DNA of 23,610 nucleotides from DATAXV01 sp036272915 (GCA_036272915.1 DATAXV010000216.1:1-23610), one strand, 5' to 3'. Positions 7,815-15,754 are shown, numbered from the stretch's first letter. Made by a program: numbers and translations. The notes: generated by a model not told the origin, from the letters alone.

Positions 7815-7894
7815 GGCAGCCGCTCGCCGCCCCTCGCGACGGGCACCGGCGACGGGGTCTGCACGCCGGTGGAGGCACCGGTGACGGCGGCCAC
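7811..7894 (-). CDS. Putative 27-codon leaderless leader ORF upstream of the MFS gene
   Basis: A CATACT -10-like hexamer (7902-7907, minus strand) is followed by exactly 7 nt and a GTG at 7894. The ORF from this GTG runs 27 codons (Ala/Val/Pro/Thr-rich, no recognisable domain) and its TGA overlaps the GTG of the MFS gene (GTGA). This would give a leaderless transcript whose first cistron couples to the transporter. It may serve only for translational coupling. No homology can be claimed; support is geometry only. Confidence 0.4.
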   Translation of the reverse strand: MAAVTGASTGVQTPSPVPVARGGERLP

Positions 7895-7949
7895 GACGCT
7901 CAGTATGCGGTGGCCGCGCGGGGCCGCCAACCGGTGGCCGCGCTCCGGC

Positions 7950-7978
7950 TTGACATGGTCCCGCCGCAAACGTAGCGT
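7950..7978 (+). promoter_or_regulatory. Consensus sigma-70 type promoter of the small secreted protein gene
   Basis: TTGACA at 7950-7955, a 17-bp spacer, and TAGCGT at 7973-7978. A perfect -35 with optimal spacing is rare in DNA of this composition. Transcription would start near 7985, giving a leader of about 70 nt before the TTG at 8057. Confidence 0.7.
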
Positions 7979-7995
7979 GAACGGTGCTTCTACGT

Positions 7996-8008
7996 GCAAG
8001 GGGCTTGC
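7996..8008 (+). other. Short hairpin in the leader of the small secreted protein gene
   Basis: GCAAG, loop GGG, CTTGC: a perfect 5-bp stem extendable by G-U pairs. An outer pair, AACGGTG (7980-7986) with CACCGTT (8022-8028), surrounds it, although its left arm lies partly upstream of the predicted transcription start. It does not match any riboswitch class that I can recognise. Confidence 0.3.
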
Positions 8009-8056
8009 GTCATCCGTGAGCCACCGTTGGGTCGTCCGTGACAGAGGAGCGTCGAA

Positions 8057-8251
8057 TTGCCCAGGAGAAAGCGCGTCGGAGTACTCGCCGTCGCCGCGAT
8101 CACGGCCCTCGCCCTGCTCGGGCCGGTCAGCAGCACCACGGCCAGCGCCGCCTCGAGCCAGAGCCACCTGACGAGGCCGGCGGCCGTCGCCACCGACATC
8201 AACGGGATCATGGCCACCGGCGGCTGCCACGACATGCCGGTCGTGGGCTGA
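8057..8251 (+). CDS. Small secreted protein, about 64 aa, function unknown
   Basis: TTG start with GAGGAG at 8044-8049, 7 nt upstream. The N-terminus is a textbook Sec signal: PRRKR, then a hydrophobic run (VGVLAVAAITALALL), then a Thr/Ser/Ala-rich c-region with an ASA cleavage site. The mature peptide would be only about 33 residues, ending in GGCHDMPVVG, with one Cys and two His (one directly after the Cys). It has its own strong promoter (7950-7978) and is flanked by unrelated genes. Role unknown: a surface or secreted peptide, a metal-binding peptide or a processed signal are all possible. Confidence 0.6.
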   Translation: MPRRKRVGVLAVAAITALALLGPVSSTTASAASSQSHLTRPAAVATDINGIMATGGCHDMPVVG

Positions 8252-8328
8252 TCCGCGACTGAAGCGCCGTTCGTCGTGCGCGGTGCCGGATCCGGCGCCG
8301 CGCACAGGTCACGGCGTTGGCGTGGCGG

Positions 8329-8334
8329 TAGGCT
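8329..8334 (+). promoter_or_regulatory. Putative -10 element giving a leaderless mRNA
   Basis: TAGGCT ends 6 nt before the ATG at 8341, so the predicted transcription start coincides with the start codon. No Shine-Dalgarno sequence of use is present in the remaining 6 nt. Confidence 0.5.
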
Positions 8335-8340
8335 GGGCGG

Positions 8341-8550
8341 ATGTCCTGCCCCTACCTGGAGGAGCTGATCAAGGATCATCGGGGGCCGCTCCGTGTCTAC
8401 CACTACGACTGCCATGTCGACGGCCGCTCCAAGGTGAAGGTGGCCCTGCACGACGCCCCGCCGATCTGTGTCCATCGCTTCGAGGAGTGCCGCCTGTACC
8501 GGGGCGAGCGGGCGCGGGAGGACCACATCATCGACCGCTACCGGGACTGA
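8341..8550 (+). CDS. Small four-cysteine protein, 69 aa, possible metal-binding
   Basis: Encodes a 69-residue soluble protein starting MSCPYLEEL. Cysteines are at 3, 24, 43 and 50, with His at 21, 25 and 45; the spacing CPYL...DCH...PPICVHRFEEC resembles small proteins in which CPY at the N-terminus and two later cysteines bind zinc or an iron-sulfur cluster. I cannot name the family. The start is supported by a -10 hexamer 6 nt upstream. It stands alone between the secreted peptide gene and the GNAT fusion. Metal binding is inference from cysteine count and spacing. Confidence 0.6.
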   Translation: MSCPYLEELIKDHRGPLRVYHYDCHVDGRSKVKVALHDAPPICVHRFEECRLYRGERAREDHIIDRYRD

Positions 8551-8601
8551 CGCGTCCCGCCGGGGGCGCCGGATCGGGTGGCGATGGCCGCTGGCGTCGG
8601 C

Positions 8602-8607
8602 CAGAAT
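8602..8607 (+). promoter_or_regulatory. Putative -10 element of the GNAT fusion gene (leaderless)
   Basis: CAGAAT, 7 nt before the GTG at 8615. The overlapping TACGGT (8607-8612) is too close to that start to serve it. This supports GTG 8615 over more upstream in-frame starts, which fall inside the preceding gene in another frame. Confidence 0.4.
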
Positions 8608-8614
8608 ACGGTTG

Positions 8615-11600
8615 GTGCGCCGCATCACCGAGTTCCGGCCGGAGGACGCCGCCGCCGTCGCCCAGATGACGAACGACAGCAACGACGGGTGGCCGGGCGG
8701 CTTCGTCAACGTCCCCAGGACCGCGGCCGACATCCGCAGGAGGGAGGAGGAGAACCACACCGTGGCCACCTTCCTGTCCTGGGAGGACGGCGCCGTCGCC
8801 GGGTACTGCTCGCTGTACGAGTACCCCGAGGAGGCGGGCACCGCCGGCTACGTCGGCCTGCTCAACTCCTCCAGCCGCTTCCGGGGCCGGGGGCACGGGC
8901 GGGATCTGCTCAGGGCCGCGCTGGACCGCAGCGTCGAGCTCGGCTACGAGCGGATCGACCTCCACACCTGGGAGGGCAACATGCTGGCGGTCCCGCTCTA
9001 CAAGAAGAGCGGCTACTGGTGGGTGCCGGATTCGCAGGTGCACATGGAGAACTACCTGCCCCTGCTATTGCGGACGCCCGCCCTCGCCGACTTCTGGAAG
9101 GAGGCGGACTGGTACCGGAGCATGGTCAGGGACCTCTCCGTCGAGGAGGACCTGAACGAGCAGGGCGGCATGTGGGTGTACCCCTGCGAGTTCCGCCACG
9201 GCTCGCGCCTGGTCAGGGCCACGATCGACGCCACCAGCCGCGGGCTGACCGCGCTCGAGACCGAGCGCTGGCGGGTCTCCTGCGAGGTCTCCGATCGCCA
9301 CCTCTTCCTGGGCCAGGCCCGCCAGGTCCGGTGGCGGGTGGAGAATCTGACCGGGGAGCCGGTGGCGATGACCCTGGTCGCCTCGGCCGGGGAGGGGCTG
9401 CGCCTGCGTGAGGAGCGGACGGAGACCGTCGCCGATCGCTTCGAGTGCGGGACCGACCTGACCGCCGACGCCGACTACCGGCCGCCCGGCCCCGGCCGGC
9501 CGCAGCCCGTCGTCGAGACCCTGGTCGTACTCGACGGGATCCCCATCCACCTGCGGACCGGGGTGCTGGTCGAGCAGCCGGTGGAGATCGCTCTGTCCGG
9601 CGGCCGCACCGCCATCGCCCCCGGCCGGCCCGCCCGGATCCGGCTCGAGCTGCGCAACCACCTCGAGGTCCCGGCCACGGCGCACCTGGTGCCGGCGCCC
9701 AGCGGCGGCCTGCGGATGGCGGTCGACCCGATCGACGTCGACCTCGAGGCCGACAGCTACGCCGGCGCCGAGTTCGAGGTCGAGGCGCCCGAGCCCGGAG
9801 CCCACGTGCTGGAGCTGGCCGGCTGGATCGCGGCCGGCGATGAGCGTCTGGCCCTGGTCCCGCTGCGGCTGCCGCTGCCGGCGCCCGCCCCCGGCCGGGT
9901 CGTGGCGATCGAGGACGAGCGCTGGGTCGAGGACGAGGGGCACCCCCGCCTCGCCCGCGAGGTCAGGCTGGAGACCGCCCGCCTCCGTCTCGTCATCCAG
10001 CTCCACGGCGGCGGCTACCAGCTCCGCGAGGCGGACGGCGATCGCGTCCTCGGCGGCGGCGGCATCACCGTCGGACCGCCCTTCACCTGGATGGCCCAGG
10101 CCCGCGTTCGCCACGAGGCCCGGGTCGAGGCCCAGGAGGGCGGCGGCGTCGCCGTCCGCCTCACCGGGCCCGTCCCCGAGCATCCCCAGATCTCGGCCGA
10201 GCACGAGCTGGCGCTGACGCCGGAGGGCCTGCTCTCGATGCGGAGCTGGCTCCAGGTGCTCGACGGCGCCCCGCGCCGGGTCGGCGTCTCGACCGTGATC
10301 TGGGCCGCTGACGAGGCCCCTTCCCCGCAGGGCAGGACGTCGCTGGTGCTGCCCCTGGTCGAGGGCCTGATCCGGACTGGGGAGATCGACTTCCCCGACT
10401 GGGAGAGTGAGGAGGAGTGGCGGCCGGACCGCTATGCCGAGGGCTGGGCCGCCCGCGAGGTCGGCGACCTCGTCGTCGGCGCGATCTGGTCCGATGCCCG
10501 CTCGCTCCGCCCCTGGGGCCTGATGCGCATCGAGCAGGGCGCGGACGACCTCCGCCCCGGCGAGGTCCACGCCCTTGCCCCCAGCTACGTCTATGCCGGC
10601 GGCGGAGGCTGGGAGACCGTCCGCGCCTGGTGGCGCCGCCTGGTCCAGCCCGACGCCCCGGTGGCGCCGCCGGAGTCGAGGCCTCTGACCCGGCTCCGCT
10701 CCGATCCCCTCCCGTCCCTGCTGATCCCAGGGCGCGAGGGCGACTTGGTCCTGGAGACGGCGCGCGCCGCCGGGCAGAGCGGGACGCTGCGCTGGGAGCC
10801 CCCGCCCGGCTGGCGGGTGACACCGGCCGAGTCCGCGGTCGAGGGCGTCCGGTCCGGCCGGCCGGGCACGGTTCGGGTGGTGGTCTCCCGCGATCCGTCC
10901 GCCGCCCGAGCGGCGGAGGTCCGCGCCCGGCTGCGGACCTCGGACACCGACCTCGAGGTGTTCTCCGGCGCCGCCATCGACCTGGGCGCCGGCGGCGAGG
11001 TCAGGATCGAGGATGAGGGGGAGCGGCTCACCGTCGACAACGGCGCTCTCCGCCTGGCCGTCGTTCCCGGCTTCCGCGGCACCGTCGTCTCGCTCACCAC
11101 CGCCGACGGCACCGAGCACGTGCTCAGCGCCCACCCCGAGCCCCGCGAGTTCGGCTGGATGCGGCCCTGGTACGGCGGCATCGGACCGAACGTGTACGGT
11201 CCGGGGATCGGGTCGCTCCCCGACGCCCGCCCCATCGGCGTCCGGTTCGAGGCCCGAGAGGACGAGGAGGCCGGTGCCGGGGGCCGGCGCTGGCGCGGCC
11301 TCCGGGTGGAGGCCGACCTCGACGCCCACAACCTGCGCGGGCTCACCCTCTGGGCCAGCTACCTGACCCTGCCCGGCTGTCCGCTGCTCGCGCTGCGCCT
11401 GGGTCTTCGCAACCGGACCACGGCCTGGCTCCGAGCCTCGGCGGCCCTGCCCGCGTTTCTCCAGCCCGGGGGAACGGTGGAGGGCGTCGAGCTGGCCACG
11501 GACGCGGCCCCCACCCGCCTGCTCCGCCGGCAGCGGACGATCTCGGTGCCCGGCGGCGACTGGGTGAGCCTGGCCGGCCGGGACCGGGGCTGGCGGGCGG

Positions 11601-11794
11601 ACCTCATCCGTGGGGCCGAGGCGACCGTGGTCGGCCTCGACTGGGGCGAGCTCGGCGCCCACGCCGCCGCGACCCTGGAGCCAAGGCTGGAGCCGGGCGG
11701 CGAGCGATCGGCGCTGGCCTTCCTGGTGCTCACCCGCGACGAGGCCGAGGCGCGCGCCTACCACGCCCTGACGGGAGCCCGCCGCCTGCCCTGA
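8615..11794 (+). CDS. Giant fusion: N-terminal GNAT acetyltransferase with beta-sandwich and mutarotase-like C-terminal region
   Basis: About 1059 aa. Residues 1-160 are a complete GNAT domain: RITEFRPEDAAAVAQM start, acetyl-CoA motif A (SSRFRGRGHGRDLLRAAL), and the C-terminal GNMLAVPLYKKSGYWW. A linker helix (DFWKEADWYRSM) leads into roughly 850 residues of beta-rich sequence. Within it, NEW3/Ig-like segments are visible (WRVENLTGEPVAMTLVA; RIRLELRNHLEVPATAHLV; a third resembling VRVVVSRDPSAARAAEVRA). A galactose-mutarotase-like segment starts around LTVDNGALRLAVVPGFRGTVVSL and continues through FGWMRPWYGGIGP. No signal peptide is seen, so it is cytoplasmic. A function in acetylating a sugar or glycan-linked amine, with the C-terminal part holding the substrate, is inference. 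Frame is intact for 3.2 kb. Followed 24 nt later by the ThDP enzyme gene. Confidence 0.75.
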   Translation: MRRITEFRPEDAAAVAQMTNDSNDGWPGGFVNVPRTAADIRRREEENHTVATFLSWEDGAVAGYCSLYEYPEEAGTAGYVGLLNSSSRFRGRGHGRDLLRAALDRSVELGYERIDLHTWEGNMLAVPLYKKSGYWWVPDSQVHMENYLPLLLRTPALADFWKEADWYRSMVRDLSVEEDLNEQGGMWVYPCEFRHGSRLVRATIDATSRGLTALETERWRVSCEVSDRHLFLGQARQVRWRVENLTGEPVAMTLVASAGEGLRLREERTETVADRFECGTDLTADADYRPPGPGRPQPVVETLVVLDGIPIHLRTGVLVEQPVEIALSGGRTAIAPGRPARIRLELRNHLEVPATAHLVPAPSGGLRMAVDPIDVDLEADSYAGAEFEVEAPEPGAHVLELAGWIAAGDERLALVPLRLPLPAPAPGRVVAIEDERWVEDEGHPRLAREVRLETARLRLVIQLHGGGYQLREADGDRVLGGGGITVGPPFTWMAQARVRHEARVEAQEGGGVAVRLTGPVPEHPQISAEHELALTPEGLLSMRSWLQVLDGAPRRVGVSTVIWAADEAPSPQGRTSLVLPLVEGLIRTGEIDFPDWESEEEWRPDRYAEGWAAREVGDLVVGAIWSDARSLRPWGLMRIEQGADDLRPGEVHALAPSYVYAGGGGWETVRAWWRRLVQPDAPVAPPESRPLTRLRSDPLPSLLIPGREGDLVLETARAAGQSGTLRWEPPPGWRVTPAESAVEGVRSGRPGTVRVVVSRDPSAARAAEVRARLRTSDTDLEVFSGAAIDLGAGGEVRIEDEGERLTVDNGALRLAVVPGFRGTVVSLTTADGTEHVLSAHPEPREFGWMRPWYGGIGPNVYGPGIGSLPDARPIGVRFEAREDEEAGAGGRRWRGLRVEADLDAHNLRGLTLWASYLTLPGCPLLALRLGLRNRTTAWLRASAALPAFLQPGGTVEGVELATDAAPTRLLRRQRTISVPGGDWVSLAGRDRGWRADLIRGAEATVVGLDWGELGAHAAATLEPRLEPGGERSALAFLVLTRDEAEARAYHALTGARRLP

Positions 11795-11803
11795 GCCGGG
11801 CGT

Positions 11804-11809
11804 TACGCT
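11804..11809 (+). promoter_or_regulatory. Putative -10 element of the ThDP enzyme gene
   Basis: TACGCT, 9 nt before the ATG at 11819, in the 24-nt gap after the GNAT fusion gene. It would give a leader of only 2-4 nt. The gene could also be read through from upstream. Confidence 0.35.
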
Positions 11810-11818
11810 GGCCCTGGG

Positions 11819-13525
11819 ATGACAGAAGCGATCCAGCAACAGCGTGGCGGCCGGCTTCTCGCCGAGGCCATCCGCGGCGCCGGCGTCCACACCGTCTTCG
11901 GCCTCGGCGGCGGGCACATCATGCCCGCCCTCGACGCCACCCGGCCGGCCGGGCTCCGCGTCGTCGACACCAGGCACGAGGGGGCCGCCGCCCTCGCCGC
12001 CGAGGGCTGGGCGCTCGCCACCGGCGAGCCCGGCTGCGCCCTGGTCACCGCCGGGCCGGGCTTCACCAACGCCCTCACCGGGCTCTTCGACGCCGGTGTC
12101 TGGAACGTGCCCATGGTCCTGGTCGGCGGCCGCAGCGGCCTGCGCATGGCCGGGCAGGGCGCCGTCGGCGAGCTGGATCAGCGAGCCATCGCCGCGCCCG
12201 GCGTCAAGTGGTCGGCGACCTGTCCCGAGGCGCGGCGCCTGCCCCGCTTCGTCGCCGAGGCCTTCCACCGGGCCCGGGCCGGACGCCCCGGCGCGGTCTA
12301 CCTGGACGTGCCCGGCGACGTGATGGAGGGAAGGGCGGCCTCGCCGGAGTCGAGCCTGGAGGGCTTCCCCCACCCGATCCCCAGGCCGACCGCCCCGCGC
12401 GGCGACGTGGAGCGCGTGGCCGCGCTCATCCGGCAGGCCGAGCGGCCGCTGGTCCTGGCCGGCGGCGGCGCCTTCTGGTCGGGCGCGTCCGAGCCTCTGG
12501 CCCGCTTCCTGGAGGCGACCGGGCTGCCTCTGACCACGACCAGCTCCGCCCGCGGCCTGGTCCCCGACAGCCATCCCAACTGCATCGGCTCCCTGGTCCA
12601 CGGAGGCATCTCCCTGCTCTCCGCCGACCTGGTCCTGATCCTGGGCAGCGCCTTCAACGCCAACCTCGGCTACGGCCGCCCGCCCCTGTTCGGGGTCGAC
12701 CAGCGCATCGTCCAGGTCGACATCACCGCCGAGGGGATGGGGGGCAACCGGCGCTGCGACGTCGGCCTGGTCGGTGACGTCGGCCTGGTGCTGGAGGACC
12801 TGCGCGAGGCCTGGGAGGCATCGGGCGCCGGTCCCGATCGCTACCGGGCGTGGCTCTCCGACACCACCGAGTGGGCGAGCAGCTCCCTCAGCACCTGGGA
12901 CGACCAGATCGACAGCTATCGCGGCTCCGGCCTCCACGCCGGCGCCGTGGCCCGGGAGATGGCTGCCTTCGCCCGCGACGCGACCGGCGGCGCCTGCACC
13001 CTGGTCTCCGACGGCGGCGACGCCCTGGCCTGGGCGCTCGGCTACTTCTTCGCCGAGGGACCGGGCCGGATGCTCACCACCACCACCGCCCTGGGCACGC
13101 TCGGCGTCGGCCTGCCCTTCGCCCTCGCCGCCAAGGCGGCGCGGCCCGAGGAGCCGGTCCTGGCCCTGATCGGCGACGGCTCCTTCGGCCTCTCGGCGAT
13201 GGAGATCGACACCATGGTCCGCCACCACCTGCCGGTCGTCGCCGTCGTCTCCGACAACCGGGGCTGGGGGGACCTCCGCCACGCCCCCGGCGGCGGCGCC
13301 GAGGAGCACGGCCCCCGGGTCGCCGCCGAGCTCTCCTCGCTCCGCTACGACCGCCTGGCCGAGGCGCTCGGCGCCCACGGCGAGCACGTCACCGAGCTGG
13401 ACCAGCTGCGCGGGGCGCTGGACCGGTCGCTGGCCAGCGGGCGGCCGGCCGTGATCGACGTCGACACCGACCCCCAGGTCGAGGCGGCCCTGCTGCGCAT
13501 CATCGGCGAGATGGAGCTGATGTGA
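11819..13525 (+). CDS. Thiamine-diphosphate-dependent enzyme (acetolactate synthase / 2-hydroxyacyl-CoA lyase-like)
   Basis: 568 aa with the three-domain POX/AHAS fold. The N-terminal Pyr domain carries the catalytic glutamate (RHEGAAALAAEGWA, E54) and the TAGPGFTNALTGL loop; the middle domain reads PLVLAGGGAFWSGA and DLVLILGSAFN; the C-terminal PP domain has GTLGVGLPFALAA and the ThDP/Mg motif GDGSFGLSAMEIDTM, ending SDN (452-480). The overall wording, especially around the PP domain, is closer to 2-hydroxyacyl-CoA lyase/oxalyl-CoA decarboxylase than to anabolic acetolactate synthase, and no regulatory small subunit (IlvH/IlvN) gene is adjacent. It overlaps the zinc dehydrogenase by 1 nt, suggesting that the ThDP product or substrate is an aldehyde or ketose handled by the dehydrogenase. 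Exact reaction not determined. Confidence 0.85.
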   Translation: MTEAIQQQRGGRLLAEAIRGAGVHTVFGLGGGHIMPALDATRPAGLRVVDTRHEGAAALAAEGWALATGEPGCALVTAGPGFTNALTGLFDAGVWNVPMVLVGGRSGLRMAGQGAVGELDQRAIAAPGVKWSATCPEARRLPRFVAEAFHRARAGRPGAVYLDVPGDVMEGRAASPESSLEGFPHPIPRPTAPRGDVERVAALIRQAERPLVLAGGGAFWSGASEPLARFLEATGLPLTTTSSARGLVPDSHPNCIGSLVHGGISLLSADLVLILGSAFNANLGYGRPPLFGVDQRIVQVDITAEGMGGNRRCDVGLVGDVGLVLEDLREAWEASGAGPDRYRAWLSDTTEWASSSLSTWDDQIDSYRGSGLHAGAVAREMAAFARDATGGACTLVSDGGDALAWALGYFFAEGPGRMLTTTTALGTLGVGLPFALAAKAARPEEPVLALIGDGSFGLSAMEIDTMVRHHLPVVAVVSDNRGWGDLRHAPGGGAEEHGPRVAAELSSLRYDRLAEALGAHGEHVTELDQLRGALDRSLASGRPAVIDVDTDPQVEAALLRIIGEMELM

Positions 13526-14526
13526 TGGCGGGGATGCGAGCGGTCCGTCAGGTCGAGGCCCAGCGGCTCGAGGTCGTCGCCGAGGAGGCGCCGGCCCCGG
13601 GCGAGGAGGAGCTGCTGATCCGGGTCTCCGGCTGCGGTATCTGCGGGTCCGACCTCTCCTCCTTCAAGATGGGCCTCTTCGACGGCGTCCCCGGCCACGA
13701 GCTGGCGGGCGTGGTCGAGGCGGTGGGCCCCGGCGCCGAGGGCTGGGCCCCGGGCCAGGCGGTGGGGATCGATCCCCGCCTGCCCTGCGGCGAGTGCGAC
13801 GAGTGCCGCTCCGGCAACTCCCACCGCTGCGTCGACGCGATGACTCGGAGGACCATCACCCCGGGCGGCTTCGCCGAGCTGGTGACGGCGCCGCTCTCCG
13901 TGGTCAGGCGCCTGCCCCAGGGTCTGGAGCCGGAGGTCGCCTGCCTGGCCGAGCCGCTCGCCGTCGCCCTCCACGGCATCGAGCGAGCCGACCTCCAGCC
14001 CGGCCAGGACGCCATCGTCGTCGGCCTGGGCTCGATCGGCCTGCTCTGCGTCGCCGCCCTTCGTCATCTCGGCGCCGGTCGGATCCACGGCATCGATCCG
14101 GTCGCCGCCCGCCGCCGGCTGGCGGTCGAGGCCGGGGCCGACACCGTGTTCGAGGATGGCGGCGGGGCCAGGGGCAGCCTGCAGGGGGTGCCGGTGATCC
14201 TCGAGTGCTCGGGCCGGCCGGAGGCGCTGCCGCTCGCCATCGACCTGGCCGCCCCCGGCGGCCACGTCTCCCTGCTCGGCATCGCCCTGGCCGAGGTGAC
14301 CCTGGTCCCGGTGATGTGGATCATCCGCGAGATCACCGTCCGCGGCTGCATCAACTCCAGCGGGGACGACTACCGCCACGCCCTGGCCATGCTCGCCGCT
14401 GATCCGGGCATCGGCCGGATCATCACCACCCGGATCCCGCTGGAGGAGCTGCCGGCGATGTTCGAGGCGCTGCTTCATCCCTCTGATCAGGGCAAGGTGG
14501 TGGTCGACCCGCGCCTGCGCGGCTGA
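13525..14526 (+). CDS. Zinc-dependent medium-chain dehydrogenase (MDR; threonine/sorbitol dehydrogenase-like)
   Basis: 333 aa. The ATG at 13525 overlaps the previous stop (TGATG). The catalytic-zinc ligands are present (CGICGSD, C40; GHE, H58/E59), the structural-zinc cysteines are C88, C91, C94 and C102 (CGECDECRSGNSHRC), the AEPLAVALH helix follows, and the Rossmann motif GLGSIGL is at 168-174. The acidic residue after the second strand (GIDP) favours NAD+ over NADP+. Typical members oxidise polyols, threonine or sugar alcohols. Tight coupling to the ThDP enzyme suggests a two-step conversion, for example of a polyol or sugar acid. No metal-binding residue appears to be missing. Substrate unknown. 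Confidence 0.88.
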   Translation: MAGMRAVRQVEAQRLEVVAEEAPAPGEEELLIRVSGCGICGSDLSSFKMGLFDGVPGHELAGVVEAVGPGAEGWAPGQAVGIDPRLPCGECDECRSGNSHRCVDAMTRRTITPGGFAELVTAPLSVVRRLPQGLEPEVACLAEPLAVALHGIERADLQPGQDAIVVGLGSIGLLCVAALRHLGAGRIHGIDPVAARRRLAVEAGADTVFEDGGGARGSLQGVPVILECSGRPEALPLAIDLAAPGGHVSLLGIALAEVTLVPVMWIIREITVRGCINSSGDDYRHALAMLAADPGIGRIITTRIPLEELPAMFEALLHPSDQGKVVVDPRLRG

Positions 14527-14671
14527 GGGCGAGGATCGGTCTCCGAGCGGCCGGGGCCGGCCAGGCGCCGCCGGGGCACCATTCCGAAGCAACCATGACC
14601 GCCGGGAAACCGGCCGGCCACGGCCCGATCGACCCGCCGCGGGTGATCGGCCCCGGCCTCGAGGAGCGTTC

Positions 14672-15754
14672 ATGAGGCGGTCGGCGCTTCTGGTCGCCAT
14701 CGTCCTGGCCGGCCTGCTGGTCGCCCACCTGCTCCGCCTCCACGGTGTCGAGAGGGAGGCACCGTACCTGTACGGGACCAGCCTGATACTCGCGATCGGC
14801 CTGTACGGCAGCACCTCTCAGATCGACCTGGACGAGGCGCGGCGGGACTGGCGGCTCCTGGTCCTGGCGGTCAGCGTCGGCGTCGTCGCCAAGGCCCTGC
14901 TCATCGGAGGGGTCCTCTACCTGGCGCTGCGGAGTCCGATGGCACTCCTGCTGGGGGTGGTGGTGGCCCAGATCGACCCCCTCTCCGTGGCGTCGATCCT
15001 GTCCGACGATCGGATGTCGGCACGCGCCCGCTCGATCCTGGCCACCTGGTCCTCGTTCGACGATGCCGCCACCACCGTGCTCGCCGTCTACGCCTCCGCC
15101 CTGGTCGCGACCACGTTCGGCGTCGGGAGGGCGCCCGCACAGGGATTCGGCTCGACCGCCGGCCTGGTGGGGTTCGGGCTCGAGCTGGCGCTGAACCTCG
15201 GCGTGGCCGGGGCCGTCTACCTCGCCTGGCGGCTGCTCCGAAGGCGGGGGGAGAGCCGGTGGATCGGGATCCTCGCCTCCACCCTGCTCGCCGTCGTCCT
15301 CTCCATCGCCGTCTGGCAGTTCCTGATGCTGACCGTCGCCATCCTCGGCCTGTTCCTCCGCCCGCGATGGCTTGACCGCATCGTGCCGCCGGCGGTGAAC
15401 GTGGCCCTGGCCGCCGCCGCCGCCCTGCTCGGCGTCCTGCTGCTGGCCGGTGTCGACCCGGTCCGAGGCGTCATCCTGGGCATGGCGGCATTCGCGTCCC
15501 AGCTCGTGGTCGGGTACCTGCTGACTCGCGGTCTGGCGCGCCGGGACCGGATCCACCTGGCCTTCGCCCAGCAGAACGGCATCACCGCGATCATCCTGGC
15601 CCTGCGACTGGAGGCACAGTTCCCCGGCGTCGTCGCCATCGTGGCGCCGGCGATCCTGACGACGAATCTGATCCACGCCCTGGCCAACCGCGCGGTCGAC
15701 CGGCTGGTCGATCGGCGCGTGCCCGGGGAGCCAGGGTCCGGCACCGGCCGGTGA
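14672..15754 (+). CDS. Monovalent cation:proton antiporter (CPA/NhaP-like)
   Basis: 360 aa, about 10-12 hydrophobic segments. Conserved elements of the CPA superfamily are seen: VVVAQIDPLSVASIL (compare the TDPV motif; D102), then WSSFDDAATTVLAVY with paired aspartates 130/131 at the ion-binding crossing, and a late AFAQQNGITAIILAL segment matching the GxRG(I/L)TAA region. No cytoplasmic TrkA or cyclic-nucleotide domain follows, so it is a short form. GAGGAG at 14661-14666 precedes the ATG by 5 nt. It converges on the FAD oxidoreductase gene with a 26-bp gap. Na+ or K+ specificity is not determined. Confidence 0.8.
   Translation: MRRSALLVAIVLAGLLVAHLLRLHGVEREAPYLYGTSLILAIGLYGSTSQIDLDEARRDWRLLVLAVSVGVVAKALLIGGVLYLALRSPMALLLGVVVAQIDPLSVASILSDDRMSARARSILATWSSFDDAATTVLAVYASALVATTFGVGRAPAQGFGSTAGLVGFGLELALNLGVAGAVYLAWRLLRRRGESRWIGILASTLLAVVLSIAVWQFLMLTVAILGLFLRPRWLDRIVPPAVNVALAAAAALLGVLLLAGVDPVRGVILGMAAFASQLVVGYLLTRGLARRDRIHLAFAQQNGITAIILALRLEAQFPGVVAIVAPAILTTNLIHALANRAVDRLVDRRVPGEPGSGTGR

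Noticed and set aside
9065..13387. A 1440-codon open frame on the minus strand opposite the GNAT fusion and ThDP genes
   Set aside because: It is antisense to two clearly recognisable proteins, has shadow composition (Gly, Ala, Asp, Gln, Arg with no recognisable domain) and arises from GC-rich codon bias.
14595..14675. A 26-codon frame ending in an ATGA overlap with the antiporter start
   Set aside because: No -10 hexamer at leaderless distance and no Shine-Dalgarno before its ATG; the antiporter has its own GAGGAG. Overlap is likely chance.
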